Shown piece after piece: positions 45,250-57,444 of a stretch of 64,000 bases of DNA. The notes beneath the pieces were generated by a model. That model had not been told where the DNA came from. It made no database searches and saw nothing but the letters and a program-made list of their open reading frames with translations. Origin of the DNA: Lenzites betulinus. Its lineage: Eukaryota > Basidiomycota > Agaricomycetes > Polyporales > Polyporaceae. The stretch's first letter is position 1; every line of letters begins with the position of its first letter. Both the position numbers and the translations under genes were made by a program. The DNA is taken from positions 80,729 through 144,728 of the forward strand of contig JABYQU010000070.1 of the NCBI GenBank assembly GCA_022264855.1, in the 5' to 3' direction.

Positions 45250-47118
45250 ATGCCATTCAACTTCAAGTTCCCGGCGTGGTATACGTAAGTTCTAGTAGAT
45301 TGCTGCATACTCGTGAATTCTGTTGAATTATATCCTTGCCAGGACGCCTATGGCACAGGTCGTCGCTGTCGGCTTCACCTGGTACGTCTGATACCTGCCT
45401 AGCCTTACGACAATCTTACGAAGAGTTGAGCATTCTAGCTTCGCCACAGTGGGCATGTTCAGCGCCGTATCAAATCTGGGCGCCGGAGGACTCAGCAACA
45501 TCACTCTATCCGACACTTCTCAGGGTGTTCTATATGGTCTCTTTGCTGTCACTGGGTTGATCAGTGGCGGTATCAACAACTGTCAGTTTGTTCATTCTGT
45601 GCAGGAGTCGGCCTTGCTGATACAAGTATGTCCGTGTAGTACTCGGGCCCCAGCTTACCCTCTTCCTCGGCACTCTTGGCTACGCAGTCTATGTCGGGTC
45701 TCTATGGTGGTACGTGTTGCCGTCGTCTTCCGAATACGGGTTAGAAATTCTAAGCACAGTTATCCAGCTATCAGGTACGGGGCACTGGCTGGTTTGTGAT
45801 CTTCGCTGGTGCGCTCGAGGGTATCTCGGCAGCGCTCCTCTGGTCCGCGCAGGGCTCCATAATGATGTCGTATCCGCTTGAGAAGGACAAGGGGAAGGCG
45901 TTCGCGATCTTCTGGGCCATCTTCCAGTTTGGGTCTTTCCTCGGCTCCATCATCGCTCTAGCGATTAACATCGAGAGTGGGAAGCTGACTGCGGTGTCGA
46001 ACGCGACGTACATTGTGAGTCTTTCGTTTGTACTCACTCGGATTTTTGTTTATGTCGGTCTCGAATCATTGTAGGCATTCTTGGTGATCATTTTCATTGG
46101 TATCGCCTCAGCTTTCCTGGTTCTGCCACCCAACAAGGTCATCCGTTCGGACGGCACTATCGTGAAATTGGAGGCAGTGTCAAAGCCTCACGAAGAGGTC
46201 GTTGGTATGATACGCCTTTTCAAGGACTGGCGCATGATCGGTATATCTGCAGTTCTCTCTTTTCAGAGCTCGATGCTGACATTCTACTTCCCTGCTCAAG
46301 CGTTAGTCCCCATGTTCTTCGCATCCAACTATTTCTACGCGTATCAAAGCGCCGTCAACACCGCGCGGTTCGACGGCCCTACACGCGCGCTGAACGCAAC
46401 ACTGGAGGGTGCGGGAGCCATCATCGGCGCGCTCCTCATCGGCTACTTCTGCCTCGACCTCAAGTCACTCCATCGCCGCACGAGGGGTTACCTCGGGCTT
46501 GCGGTCGTCACCACTATCGTCATCGTGGTGTGGTCCGTCGGCCTGTCGTGGCAGGTCACGTTCACCCGCGCGGACTTGAACGACACGAACTTCATCAACT
46601 ACCACGACGCGGACTACAGGGGAAAGGCGGCTCTGTACTTCTTTTGTGAGTCCTCCCCCCCCTCTCGCATCGTGTGAATGAACCGATGAATAGAATGCCA
46701 ATACTCTACAGACTTCTTTTCGGACGCGTGCTACCAGGCGCTCGCGTACTGGATCATGTCCGCCCTCACGAACGACCCGTTCAAGCTCGCGCGTTATGCA
46801 GGGCTCTACAAGGCGCTGCAGTCCGCGGGAGAGGCGGGCTCGTTTGGCATGGACGCCGTGGCGACGCCGTTCCTGAACGAGCACCTCGCGTCGTGGATAC
46901 TAATGCTCGTGTCGTTCCCGCTCGCGTGGCTGGTGCTGCGCACGGTGAAGGAGACGAACTACGGCGACGAGGAGATGGTGTACGTGGACGATGTGAAGCG
47001 GCAGCAGGCGGAAGAGGGCGCGGCTGCCGCCGCAGCTGTGCATCCTGGGGATCCTGAGAGGAGTAGCATCGAGAAGGAGAGTGTGGACCGGAGCGACGCG
47101 CAGATTTCCCAGACGTAG
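45250..47118 (+). CDS. UNC93-like MFS membrane protein
   Basis: The start at 45250 gives MPFNFKFPAWYT. It then runs through helices reading MAQVVAVGF, ATVGMFSAVSNLGAGG, VLYGLFAVTGLISGGINN, GWFVIFAGALEGISAALLW, and the UNC93 hallmark GSIMMSYPLEKDKGKAFAIF. Later helices include FQFGSFLGSIIALAI, VIIFIGIASAFLVLPP, the reentry MTFYFPAQ-like region near 46270 and GIVGALLIGYF-like TM near 46420. The hydrophilic C-terminus is EKESVDRSDAQISQT. At least five short introns. Fungal UNC93-like proteins are of uncertain substrate; plasma or vacuolar membrane location is likely. No lesion seen. Confidence 0.85.
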
Positions 47119-47214
47119 GAGTGTCACGAAGGCACTCATGAGTCCTTGTGAGCTTGTAGTCCAATAATGAACACTCGATACCATGGCGGTAGGAATGCAC
47201 GACTATCTGAGTAT

Positions 47215-50200
47215 CTATAGCCCCGTATGCACGAACGGCACCCACAAAACCATCGGCCTTCCTTTCGCCTTCATCGCGCCCACCGCCCTATGCAACGCCT
47301 CCGCCGCCTCCAACGGATCGGGCTCGTCCACTCCATCGCGCAGCAAGTCGCCATAAACCCTCTCGGCCGTCCGCGCCGCCGCCCTGTCGTCTACGCTCCA
47401 CAGCGTCGCGATCGTCGAGCGCACCCCGGCGAACTGCAAGCCCGCAGCAAGGTGGATACTCTCGTCCGGCAGCCGCTCGTCGCCCGCGGACGTCAGACAC
47501 GCGGAGAGGAACGCAAACTGGACGCGCGAGAGGTCGAGCTGCATGAGCGCGCCAAGCCGCAGCGGCCCATCGTGCATGAAGAACGCGCTCGCGAACGCGT
47601 AGGACGGGTCTTGGTGCGCGTGGCACGAGAAGTGCAGCCAGGTGTGGGCAAGGAGCGCACGCGAGACGGAGTGCGCGGTCGCGGCAGGACCGACGAGGGT
47701 CGTCGGCGGCTCTTTGTTTCGCCGTGCGCATGCGCCTTTAATCACAGCCAGTTCCTTCTGCACGGCAGGAAGGGGGCTCTGGCCGGGTGTGTCAGGTTGT
47801 CCTACAGCGAGCATGGAGAAAGGATTTTTGAGGGCGCCGTGTGCGCGAAGAAGGGAATGCAGAGTCGGAATGTAGGAGGATACAACAAGCTCGGGGAGTC
47901 CAGGGGCCTTGCCCTCGTACGGGCCAGCGGCGTGGATGGGCAAGAACGCCAGGGGACCAGTCGGGCACCACCACACGCGCATAGGTCTCTTGTGTGCCTT
48001 CGGTGATAACTCCGCGAGGATCGGCCGCGCCATACGTTCCCACAAACCTTGCAGAATTGGGATGAGGATAACATCGTCGAGGTCGCGAACACCAATTGCA
48101 CCCTCTTGGAGGTCGTACATGCCAACTTGGATCGCCTCCGCCCATCCTTGGATCTCGTCGGCCGAAAGATCAGGAAGCGGCACGTGGGTGATGCACATAC
48201 TGACATCCTCCGAGCGGCGGGCAAGTACTATCGCATCGCAGCGCGTGGAATGTATGTTGATGAAAACGATGTGACCACGCTCCAGAATGACTGCTAGTCT
48301 CGAGTCGCGACGGAGGTCGAGTTTAGAGATATCCTGGTCGAGTTGATTGAGGTTCGCCCGCAGGGTGTCCCACCGGCCAGCAGCACTATGTAGGGAGGCG
48401 TCACCTAAGATCTGCGTAGCCATTGATTTGAGCGATTCAATTCTCTCGAAGTCTCCAGGATGGTACCCAGGGTGCGCCATTGCCTGTGCACGCATGCTTT
48501 CGTATACCGAGCGCATCCCGTCCACAGCTGCCATGATCTTGGGGTTGCGTCTGGCTGCGTCCTCTCGCATGCCCGGCGTGATCTCCGGGGGACCGTCGGC
48601 ACTGCTCGCCAGGAACGACGATAGGATGTTGTATTCCGCGCCCGCAGTGGATTTAGAGGCCTGGGTCTGTTCTGCAACATGACCAGGTCGTAGCTGCAAA
48701 GACTGGGACCACAGGACGTTCCTTCCGCGTTCCAGGTAGGTGATCGCGTCGTCGGCACGACCGCAAGCGAGGGCGCACGCTGCCGCCCATGGACCCACAT
48801 CCACGGACAGCCGAGCAAGAGTCTTGTACTGGACGACCATGCGGCTTCCAGCCCACGCGATGAGAGGAAGGACATCCAACGCGACCTCCAGCGCCTCGAG
48901 GGTGGGCTTGGGACCGCGCGCAGACGCAACCTTCGCCCACTGTATAGCAGCACTAAGACGGACGGACGGGCGTCCGGTGCCTTTGGCGACATCGCGAAGG
49001 ATGCCGATGGCAGCTTCCGCGTCGACGTGCCTTGAGCTCCTAGAGGCCCGCACGGCCAGTGCCTCGCCAAGCTCGAGGGCGAGAGCACCACGGCGCTGGT
49101 CGTCCATCGGGGCCCTGTCGAAGGCGGAGGTCGCGTACCGAATAGCCTCGTCCAGATCATCCGAGCCCTGCGTCAGCTGGAATCGGAAGAACAGCGCGGA
49201 GGAAAGGTCACGCTCGATCTGCGCCTCGATCTGCGCCCCACCCGAGAACGCCCGACGCGCGAGCTGCAGCTGGCGTATCCCTTCATCGATCTCGGCCAGG
49301 TCCTCCTTGTGATCTCCCCGCGTCGCCAGAGCGATCCCGTACGCGGCGCGGGCGGGGTAGTGGACGTACGTTCCAACGAGCGGGAGATGAGCAGCAATAC
49401 TGAGGCGCTCGACACATTCGTCAAGATCCGCGAGCTCTTCGTCTGCCTCGAAGCGCTGGTACAGGAGGAGTGCGAGGTCGGTGAGGTACACCACGTACAG
49501 CGGATGGCTCTCCGTACACTTCGCAACAGCATTGCGGGCGTGCGTCACAGCGTTGTCGAGGTCGGCAATGTCCATGACTACCTTGAAGCGCTGCGCGAGC
49601 ACAAGCGCGGTGACGTGCAGACCCCGCGCCGCATCAGGATGGGGTGGCTGGCCGACTTGTGGGCGGGGCCCAATCAGGGGGTCGTCAATATCTCGTACTT
49701 GGAAGGTGTAGTAAAGGGCCCTGTCGATGTCGTCCAGGTTCCATGTGCGAATGAAGCGTTCCATGTGAATCTCGCTGAGGACGCAAAAGGTCTGTGAATC
49801 CTGGATATCGCCGTCCGGCCGAGAGGTCGGGAGAAGATCCAATGCGTCCTGCAAGTCCTGGAGGCGTCCAAAGGCGCGGTACTGGTCCAGGAGACACTCC
49901 GCTAGTTCCAGAGAGAGCATGCGCTGAGCGCTGGAGGCGCGCGAGGCGTGGAGGACACGCGATATCTGCAGAGTCCGAGTAGCGATGTCTACCGCGTGTT
50001 GGATACGCTCGAAGCTCTGTTCCCTGCGTGCGACGAGCCGCTGAGCATAAGTCCAGTTGCAAACCCGCACCACAGCGCCAGGCGACTCGTCGTCCACATT
50101 GCCGGTCATTGCAAGCGAGACCGCGCCGACCCCGGCGTCCAAGTGCGTGTCGAGGTGGGTCAGCTCGTACAACTGGAGGACGACGAGTCCGAAGGAGGAC

Positions 50201-51061
50201 TGCAATTCGCGGTACTCGGGAGCGGACTCCGGTGTGGACTGCAGGCGACGAGAAAGCTGCATGGCCACCGACGCGAGGTAGATATCGTTGCCCTGCAAAG
50301 CCCTGTTCATTTCTCGAGAAATCCAGTCACCGCCAAAGGCCTTGTCTAGTAAGGAAGCCAAATTGTCTTTATGTGCAATCGCAGCCGAAACGCTGGGCGT
50401 AGTGTCTGGCGCGGGGGTGATGGAAGAGGATGGAGAGGACGGGACAGCTCCTCCCGGCTGCGGCTCGGCCAACATAGGAGGAGGCAGTTCCTTTAGGGTG
50501 TCGATCACCCGCAGACTTCGCAACACCAAGTCGGCAACGCCAGTGAGGCCAGCTATGGATGCTTCCTGCGCATCGTACATTGTATCGCCTCTCGCCGGAT
50601 CGCCGTGGTGTTCGTGGCGAATGTGCTCTGGCACGACGGCTACCGGGAGCTTGTCCTTGTGGGAGGGTTCTAGCGATGCCTTCCTCACATATTCATTAGT
50701 TCCAACTCATTCGCCAGATGTGTGAGACATACCCACCACGAATTGTCGGTGTTGTTCGCCGATTGCGTCTACCCACTGCGTGATTTCCTCCGACGTCGCA
50801 TCAGGCTCGAGGACCTTGCTCGACTGTGTCACGATAGGTTCTTGGGACTTCGGCGACTTGTCACTGACATCGCAGAAAGTTTCTTCAGATTCAGTGAGAC
50901 TGCTGGACACGGCTAAGAGATTGACTTGTACAAGATGCGAATGAAACACACCTGTCTTCTGACCGGAGTGTGCTATCCGGCCGCTCCTCTGCGGCGATTC
51001 CTTGTAACATGTGCGCAAATGCTTCTGTAAGTTCATTGTCGAGATCATCCTCGAGGGTCAT
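47215..51061 (-). CDS. TPR-CHAT protein (caspase-like CHAT peptidase domain)
   Basis: Three exons: a short N-terminal exon from 51061 (MTLEDDLDNELTEAFAHMLQ), a second about 50905-50753, then a long exon from about 50678 to 47215 of more than 1,150 codons. Its central half holds degenerate TPR-like repeats (ADLDNAVTHARNAVAKC, EDLAEIDEGIRQLQLARRAF, DDLDEAIRYATSAFDRA). The C-terminal 300 residues form a CHAT domain with catalytic His in WLHFSCHAHQD and Cys in FLSACLTSAG. The final part reads GLQFAGVRSTIATLWSVDD, the family's usual signature. CHAT domains are clan CD cysteine peptidases. Bacterial TPR-CHAT proteins act as regulated proteases in cell-death or defence systems, and basidiomycetes have expanded families. 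A signalling or cell-death role here is inference. Confidence 0.88.
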
Positions 51062-51563
51062 GTTCGCAAAACTATACAACTAGCGCGAGGTGAGCTGGGG
51101 TTGAATGAGAGCCCTCACAACACAAAGGTGCCTGTGGCTTAGCAACACACTCCTTCATATATGTATCATATTCGTCCCACTAGCTGCGCCCCCCGCGCAG
51201 CCCTTCTCATGTCAACGCCTCTGCCAATAATAGTGCGTGACTCGTTCTACTTGCCCAGCTGCTCGTGCATGCCAAGTCGATGCTACCTCATTCAAGGCTC
51301 TTGTTCTCAACCGGCACACGCCGCAGGGCCGCGAAAATCTGCCAGAATGCGGTCCTTCCAAACCACAGATGGCCAAATGAGCTGCTCACATGGGTGATGG
51401 ACGCCGTCAACGGACAACTGAACCTATAGCGCTTTATCGCCACCGGGATGTTCCTGCAACCTCTGAGTAGATGTGGACCGGAAGGGCCATTTCCAGTAAC
51501 ACAAATATGGGCGCAATCGGGCGAGAACAAAACTGAACCGGAGAGCGATAGAGTCATGACAGA
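51062..51563. other. Intergenic: CHAT promoter and uL14m terminator
   Basis: No gene seen. A C-terminal exon of the ribosomal protein could extend into it. Confidence 0.4.
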
Positions 51564-52081
51564 TTATATGCGACATATTATACGACCTGGGGAACCGTCA
51601 GAACTCGGAATGTACGCGCAAAACTCTACACGCACCTTGGGAGCCAGAGAGACGATCTTGCCCCACCCCTTCATGCGCAGGTCCGCGCTGACAACCCCAC
51701 CAATACGCGTGCCAAGCATTTCGCGCTTGTTGTTCAAAAGCACAGCAGCATTATCGTCGAACCTGATGAATCGGCCATCTGGCCTGCGGACGGCTTTCCT
51801 CGTGCGGACGATGACAGCGCGGCGAACGTCCCCCTGGCGCACTTTTGCTGCAGACGCAGAGGTCTGGCCTGTTACAGGACGTGCTCGTTTTACGACACAG
51901 ACGATCTCGTCGCCGACGGAGCCCCAGCCGTTGTTGACCTTTTGCTTGAGGACGTTGACACACTCGACGAGGAGGGCGCCTGAGTTGTCGATGACCTAGA
52001 AAGCACAACACAAGTTCAGAGAGAGCAGCATGAAACAAGGCAGACTATGAGTACGTTGAGCGTTCCCTTGAGGCCAATCAT
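51564..52081 (-). CDS. MRPL38: Mitochondrial ribosomal protein uL14m
   Basis: Structural protein of the mitochondrial large subunit. The start at 52081 reads MIGLKGTLN, then an intron (about 52054-51995) joins [17 protein letters not shown]. The uL14 hallmarks follow: [60 protein letters not shown] and KIVSLAPK. The family normally ends two or three residues after this. Here the frame reads on for 20 residues to a stop at 51564, or an intron (donor GTGCGT after APK) leads to a short terminal exon. The C-terminus is therefore uncertain. It is head-to-head with the hexokinase gene, 236 bp apart. Confidence 0.85.
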
Positions 52082-52317
52082 CCGTCGTGGGCGAGTCGGA
52101 GGTAGTCTTCCCAAGACAGACGGTGGTGGTGAAGGGAGCGGAAAAGGGGAGGTATGACGCGCTAAGGGGCTTAGCGGGGGAAAACTGCGGACAATATTGC
52201 CGAATATGGGTTATCTGTGGAGATTAGATCGAGCGTCTGGGCCTGCTCAGCTTGCTCCCGGCCGCCAACTGCTCTCCTCCTCCACACTCCCTATCTCCCC
52301 CTCTCTCGTCGTATATA
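52082..52317. promoter_or_regulatory. Short bidirectional promoter between uL14m and hexokinase
   Basis: 236 bp between divergent start codons. CT-rich tract near 52265-52310 just before the hexokinase ATG, as in many fungal highly expressed genes. Confidence 0.5.
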
Positions 52318-54376
52318 ATGGCCAGCAGACGCGGAAGCACGAGCGTAGTGCTCCCCTCCGGACAGACTCTTCCGTCCTACACAAGGTCGAGCGAAGATGA
52401 CGACGGCCTGCCTCACGCTACCAAGAAGTACGTTTGCTGCCATCCTCCCCCGTTCCCCCGACCCGTCTCCAGCGATCGGTGACAATCACAGGAAGATGGC
52501 GGACCACCTCCGCAAATACGAGGCCTTGTAAGTTCTTCGCACTTGCCTAATGACATCCCAGTCCTTACCGCCGTGCAATCCGCACACAGGTTCACCTTGA
52601 CCCCCCAACGGATGCGGATCATCGTCGAGGCTTTCAAAGAGTCATTGGAGCTGGGTCTGGCCAAACATGGGCAGGTCGTGGTACGTCGAGCCCCATAATA
52701 AAAGTGTCCGAAAGCCGACACCACCCCCTGAATGCAGCCCATGATCCCTACATACGTCTTCGGCTGGCCATCTGGCCAGGAGACGGGCCAATACCTTGCG
52801 GTCGACCTCGGTAGGTACCCCTATGTAAACGAATGTGGAAGCACGCTTATTCGTTTCAAGGTGGAACGAACCTACGGGTATGCCTGGTTTCGCTCGAAGG
52901 CGGAGGCAAGTTCGAAATCACGCAATCCAAATACCGTTTATCCGAGGAACAGAAGCAGGATGAAGGCCAAATCCTGTTCGACTTCTGCGCAGAGTGTCTG
53001 AAAGCATTCATCGACTCTAATATTGAGGCGGGAATTATTGAGAAGGACCATGTGCTGCCTCTCGGGTTCACGGTGCGTTGCCAGCTTTCACATGCATAGC
53101 ATGGTAGCTGAGATACCGCGCAGTTCTCGTATCCCTGCTCGTAAGTTGGCACAAAATAGAGCACACGATGCATTCCTCATGCAAAGCGCAGGCAGGACCG
53201 CATCGATCATGGTGTCCTAATCCGATGGACCAAAGGTTTTGGCGCGCCCAACACCGAGGGCCACGACGTCGTTGCCATGTTCCGCAAATCGCTCGCGAAA
53301 CATGTACGCTCTATCTCTGTTGTATTGCATTTATCGCCGCTGACGTCAGCTACGGTGCGGTAGTCCGTACAGGCGGAGGTCGTCGCCTTGACATGCGACA
53401 CAACGGGCACACTAATTGCATCACACTATGTTAACCCGCAGACTCGTATTGCGTGCATATTTGGTACAGGATGTAATGCGGCGTACATGGAGCGCGCTGC
53501 CGATATACCCAAGATCGCGAACCTCGGCATCGACCCCAACGCAGAAATCGCCATCAATTGCGAATGGGTGAGTGCATTTCCACCTCAAACTTTGTCGAAA
53601 TTAACGACATATTTCGCTTATGAAGGGCGCATTCGACTCGTTCGAACATGAGAACTTGCCTCGGTCCAAGTATGACGTCATCATAGATGAGGCATCCAAC
53701 AAACCCGGCGAACAAGCGTTCGAGGTACGCACAACTTAACGAAGTCATTACCGCATCCCCTGATATCCTCACAGAAACTCATCTCTGGCCGATACCTCGG
53801 CGAGATCCTGCGGATCATCATCTGCGAGCTGATTGACGAGGGCGTGCTTTTCCTCGGACAGAACACATACAAGATCGAGATCGCGTACTCGTTCGACACC
53901 GCATTCCTCTCGCTCATGGAGTCCGACCCGACGGACGAGCTGCTCATGATCATCGGCATCTTCTCACATTTCTTCGCGCTCGAGACGACGCTTGCAGAGC
54001 GCCAGTTCTTCCGCGCCCTGGCGAAGCTCGTCGCGCGCCGAGCGGCGCGCCTTTCCGCGTGCGGCATAGCCGCGATCGTCAGCAAGATGGGGTACCTCGA
54101 GGACGGCTGCGTGGTCGGTGCGGACGGTTCATTGTACAAGAAGTACCCAATGTTCGCGGAACGGATACACGAGGGCTTGCAAGATATCTTCGGCGAGAAG
54201 GGACGGTAAGTTACCGTCAAGCGTCTTCAATGTCTACCTAGCTTATCAATTTTGCCCGTTCGCTTTTTAGGAACATCGTTACGGTCAACGCTGAAGATGG
54301 GAGTGGAATCGGGAGCGCCATCGTGGCGGCAATGACGAAGGCCAGACGCGATGCTGGTCTCTACCCCACACTATGA
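52318..54376 (+). CDS. Hexokinase
   Basis: ATP-dependent phosphorylation of hexoses in the cytosol, the entry step of glycolysis. The start at 52318 gives MASRRGSTSVVLPSG, followed after an intron by MADHLRKYEALFTLTPQRM. Phosphate-1 motif spans an intron: LAVDLG-GTNLRVCLV. Sugar-binding region: FSYPC then LIRWTKGFGAPNTEGHDVV. The catalytic Asp motif is LTCDTTGTL (canonical NDTVGT; Asn replaced by Cys, Asp kept). Phosphate-2 and adenosine motifs: IFGTGCNAAYME, NCEWGAFDSF, and the C-terminal GSGIGSAIVAAM. Ends RRDAGLYPTL. About ten short introns. A glucokinase-type or GlcNAc-kinase specificity cannot be excluded from motifs alone. Confidence 0.88.
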
Positions 54377-54952
54377 AGGAGACCCCTGTTCGATGCGCGG
54401 TGTAAAACAAGCCGAAAACCAGAGAAGTCATCCACAATGTCAACAAACCATATCCGTGTATACGTACGAAATCCAGCGTCACCCATTACCACCCCAGCCC
54501 GAACCGCAAATCCCAACTCCCAAATCTGACAGCCCTCGATGGTACCCGCCCGCGCCCGGTCAGCCGACGCGTATTGTGTATTGCCTACTTAGTGTCGTAT
54601 GTTTACTTAGAAGGACATTGCTTTCTTTCGACCGTCTCGCATCTTGCTTCGGGGTCTCGTCCATATCACGCCCATAGCTACTCGAGTACTCAAGGCCCTC
54701 CCTCCTTGCAGGCTACGTTTCTCGAAAGCGCGAAGTCTGTCAGCTTACTATTGGCGACCCCGTACAGCTGGGTGTAGGCCGCGTCCTTCGTGGATGATGC
54801 ATGCGAACGCATGAGCTGCGGTCGCGACTTGAAAGTTGAGACATAGTACCGACTAAGCTTCCCAGCCGGACGACGCGAAGTGGCCCCATCTGCTTATGTG
54901 CATGTGACGGCCATGCCTTCCAGAACACGCTGAAGGAGTCAATACACCTCAA
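54377..54952. other. Intergenic between hexokinase and the decayed ALDH
   Basis: No gene seen. Confidence 0.5.
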
Positions 54953-56850
54953 GTGCTGCAACACGGATTGACCCGACCCAGTCAGCACCACTGCTGCTGC
55001 TCCAGCAATTGCGAAAGCAAGCCAGAACCCACACCTCATTCCATTGGTCGCCGAGCTCTTGGCCGGACGCGCGGGCAAGGGGGGCATGAGACGTTGCAGT
55101 TATGTGCTTGGCTGCCTACAGACGCCGTGCGAGAGAGAGATATGTAAGGGTGCCAAGGGAATGAGCGACGCACCTTGTATGGCGGGTATCGGGACCCGAA
55201 CGCGAGCTTGTTCACTTAATGTAAATTGACTGGCTCAGAGGAGGTACATCTCAGGTTTAGCTGGCAGCATACCATCCCGGGTTGTTGACAGACACGCGGT
55301 GATGCGCGAATTCGTCGAACATATGCCTCCTAGCGTAGTATCCGTATAGATCTATCATTACGGGGCACGAACGATCAACATCATCGCATGGGAAGGCCGC
55401 CGCCGAAGCGCATGGTGGTTTCACAGCCGCCAGCGCCGACTGCCTCTGTCGGTAGTCCAGGCACTGGTTTGATTCTGTGAGTAACATCGACAACGACATA
55501 AACCTCTAAGGCTGATGAGCATCTCGTTCGCCACAGCGGAGCCACTTTCCGTGTTGTCGAACAATGACGCCAGGCACCGTCAGTACTACGGCATGAAAAA
55601 ACGGGCTAGAACTTGAAGTGACAGAAGCGCACCTTTGCTCTGGAACGCCGTGTTCGGGCAGAATACATACACTCCGAGCGGATGTTCTCTGTCCCGGGCA
55701 CATCATGAGCGAAAATCACGCTACTAGCGCATATCACCAAAAGACTTTACGTTCATGATTGTGATCACTTCACCAAGGTCCTTGAGCAATCGGAAGCACA
55801 GGTCCGAGTATTACCCTGCGCCCAGGTCAGAAATTGTGTAAACGACTATGGCGCACGGATACGCACCCTTCAATGAGCACACCATCCGCTCACACATCCT
55901 TGACAATGGTCGGTGCGACGTAGTGCTGGGACACATTCGCGTCACCCCCGGGCACGATCGTTCCCGTCGCCTCGTCGAGCAGCCTCTTGATCCGGGTAGC
56001 ATGTATTGCAGACACGGTGCATGTGAAAAAATCAGAATTTTCAGGCCCGTGAGGCATAAAGAGAATGGTACCTGTGACCCACTGATGAGACATAGTTGGT
56101 GCATCACTATCTTCGATAGGGGCCTACACTTCTGACATCGCCTCGACGAGCGTGTCCTTGAAGGTCTCCGGAACGTGGACATACCCCGGGGCCAAGCAGA
56201 GCTGAGGGTCCATGTGCATAAACGTTCGGCCCAGAGTGGGAGCCCGTGCACGTACCTGGCCTGCGTTGGAGAACCTACGCCACAAGATGCGGCGGGCCCC
56301 GGCCAAGTGTAGGTCGCACTTTGGGCCAATGATAACGGGATTCTTCCGTGCATAATACTGTCACAAAATGTGGTTAAAGATGGATGGCATACATGATGCA
56401 CCTCCGAGCTGTGGGTCGAAGTGGTCAGTATAAGCGGTTGGGAGGGAAGGAGTGACAATAAACCTTCAACGTCAATGGTGTGAGCCTGAGGTGCTTTGCG
56501 GGAGTGGCAGCAGCGATGATGCGGGTCACCCGCCCATTCCCTACACGTAAAAATAGTGATATATCGAAAGAGTGTTCCGACTGACTCGGAGACCTCGAGT
56601 TCAAGAGGGCTGCCGGAAGTTTCGGTAAGGATAGGTAGTAGTACTCCGGCCGAAAGTCCAAACATCATGCCAAGGATTTTCAGGGCAAAATAAGGCAAGA
56701 TGCAGGTCAGAATCAGGACGACGCTGAACGGCCCCAAAGAGAATATTTTCCCGGACATCGTGAGTTGGACCTGAAGCCACCAGCTGGATCCGAAGATGAT
56801 CATGTTGTTTGCGGACACCCGGAAGTGGAAGTCGGAGTCGTCTAGGATGT
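54953..56850 (-). pseudogene. Decayed aldehyde dehydrogenase, paralogue of the gene at 60302-62753
   Basis: Recognisable pieces in the same order as the intact paralogue: NGRVTRIIAAATPAKHL (near 56530), KNPVIIGPKCDLHLAGARRILW and SNAGQ (near 56330-56270), LCLAPGYVHVPETFKDTLVEAM (near 56200), GPENSDFF...ARIKRLLDEATGTIVPGGDANVSQHYVAPTIVKDV (56070-55890, written in part), DEFAHHRVSVNNPGW (near 55280), and a C-terminal hydrophobic segment GFWLAFAIAGAAAVVL (near 55020). LELGGK, which carries the general-base Glu, is replaced by YYARK, and the EIFGP motif is not found. The N-terminal third is scrambled and no start is visible. Motif loss with frame breaks supports a pseudogene. Confidence 0.7.
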
Positions 56851-57444
56851 CGGACTTCTGGGAGTGTTTTCATGAAATAGAACGTCTCGGACCAGCGTCG
56901 ACTCGGAGGCCTCCGTCCCGGACAAAGAAGAATCATGGCCATATGATATACTTATGCCAGGCGTCGAGTCGGGAGAAGTTCGTGGGCGTCGAGTAACCGT
57001 ACTCAGGCGCCGGTCGTCACTAGTACTGTAACTTAAAGTTCAACTTTGTACGTCACGCAGTGATGATGGATATCGATATCCGCGCGGACCTCCTCAGATT
57101 CTTTAAGCATCAGCTCAATGGCTCTCCTTCTAATGATCATTGATGCACTCATCGGGTCATGAGTCAGGGGCCATCATCTTTCATCGTGATCCTCTAGCAC
57201 TCCAAGGGCCAAATTCGCATCCGGTCACTGATGAAGTCCGCCGCCAAGGTGCAAACTCTCATGCTGAATATCGATGCGATCTCCTGTATCCAGCGATAGC
57301 AGTGCCTTTACCGGCCCTGGTACAGTGGCACATCACTGCCGGTGGTGCTTAAGAGGTCTCAACGACTTGGGCCGCCTGTTGTGGTGTTGCGCGCACTTCC
57401 CATTTGTTTTTGACCCGGCCTTCACTCAGAACCGAGTCGCAGCC
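56851..57444. other. Intergenic upstream of the DUF6534 gene
   Basis: No gene seen. Confidence 0.45.

Noticed and set aside
47227..50402. Plus-strand frames opposite the CHAT gene
   Set aside because: Antisense shadows; the minus frame carries the TPR and CHAT motifs.
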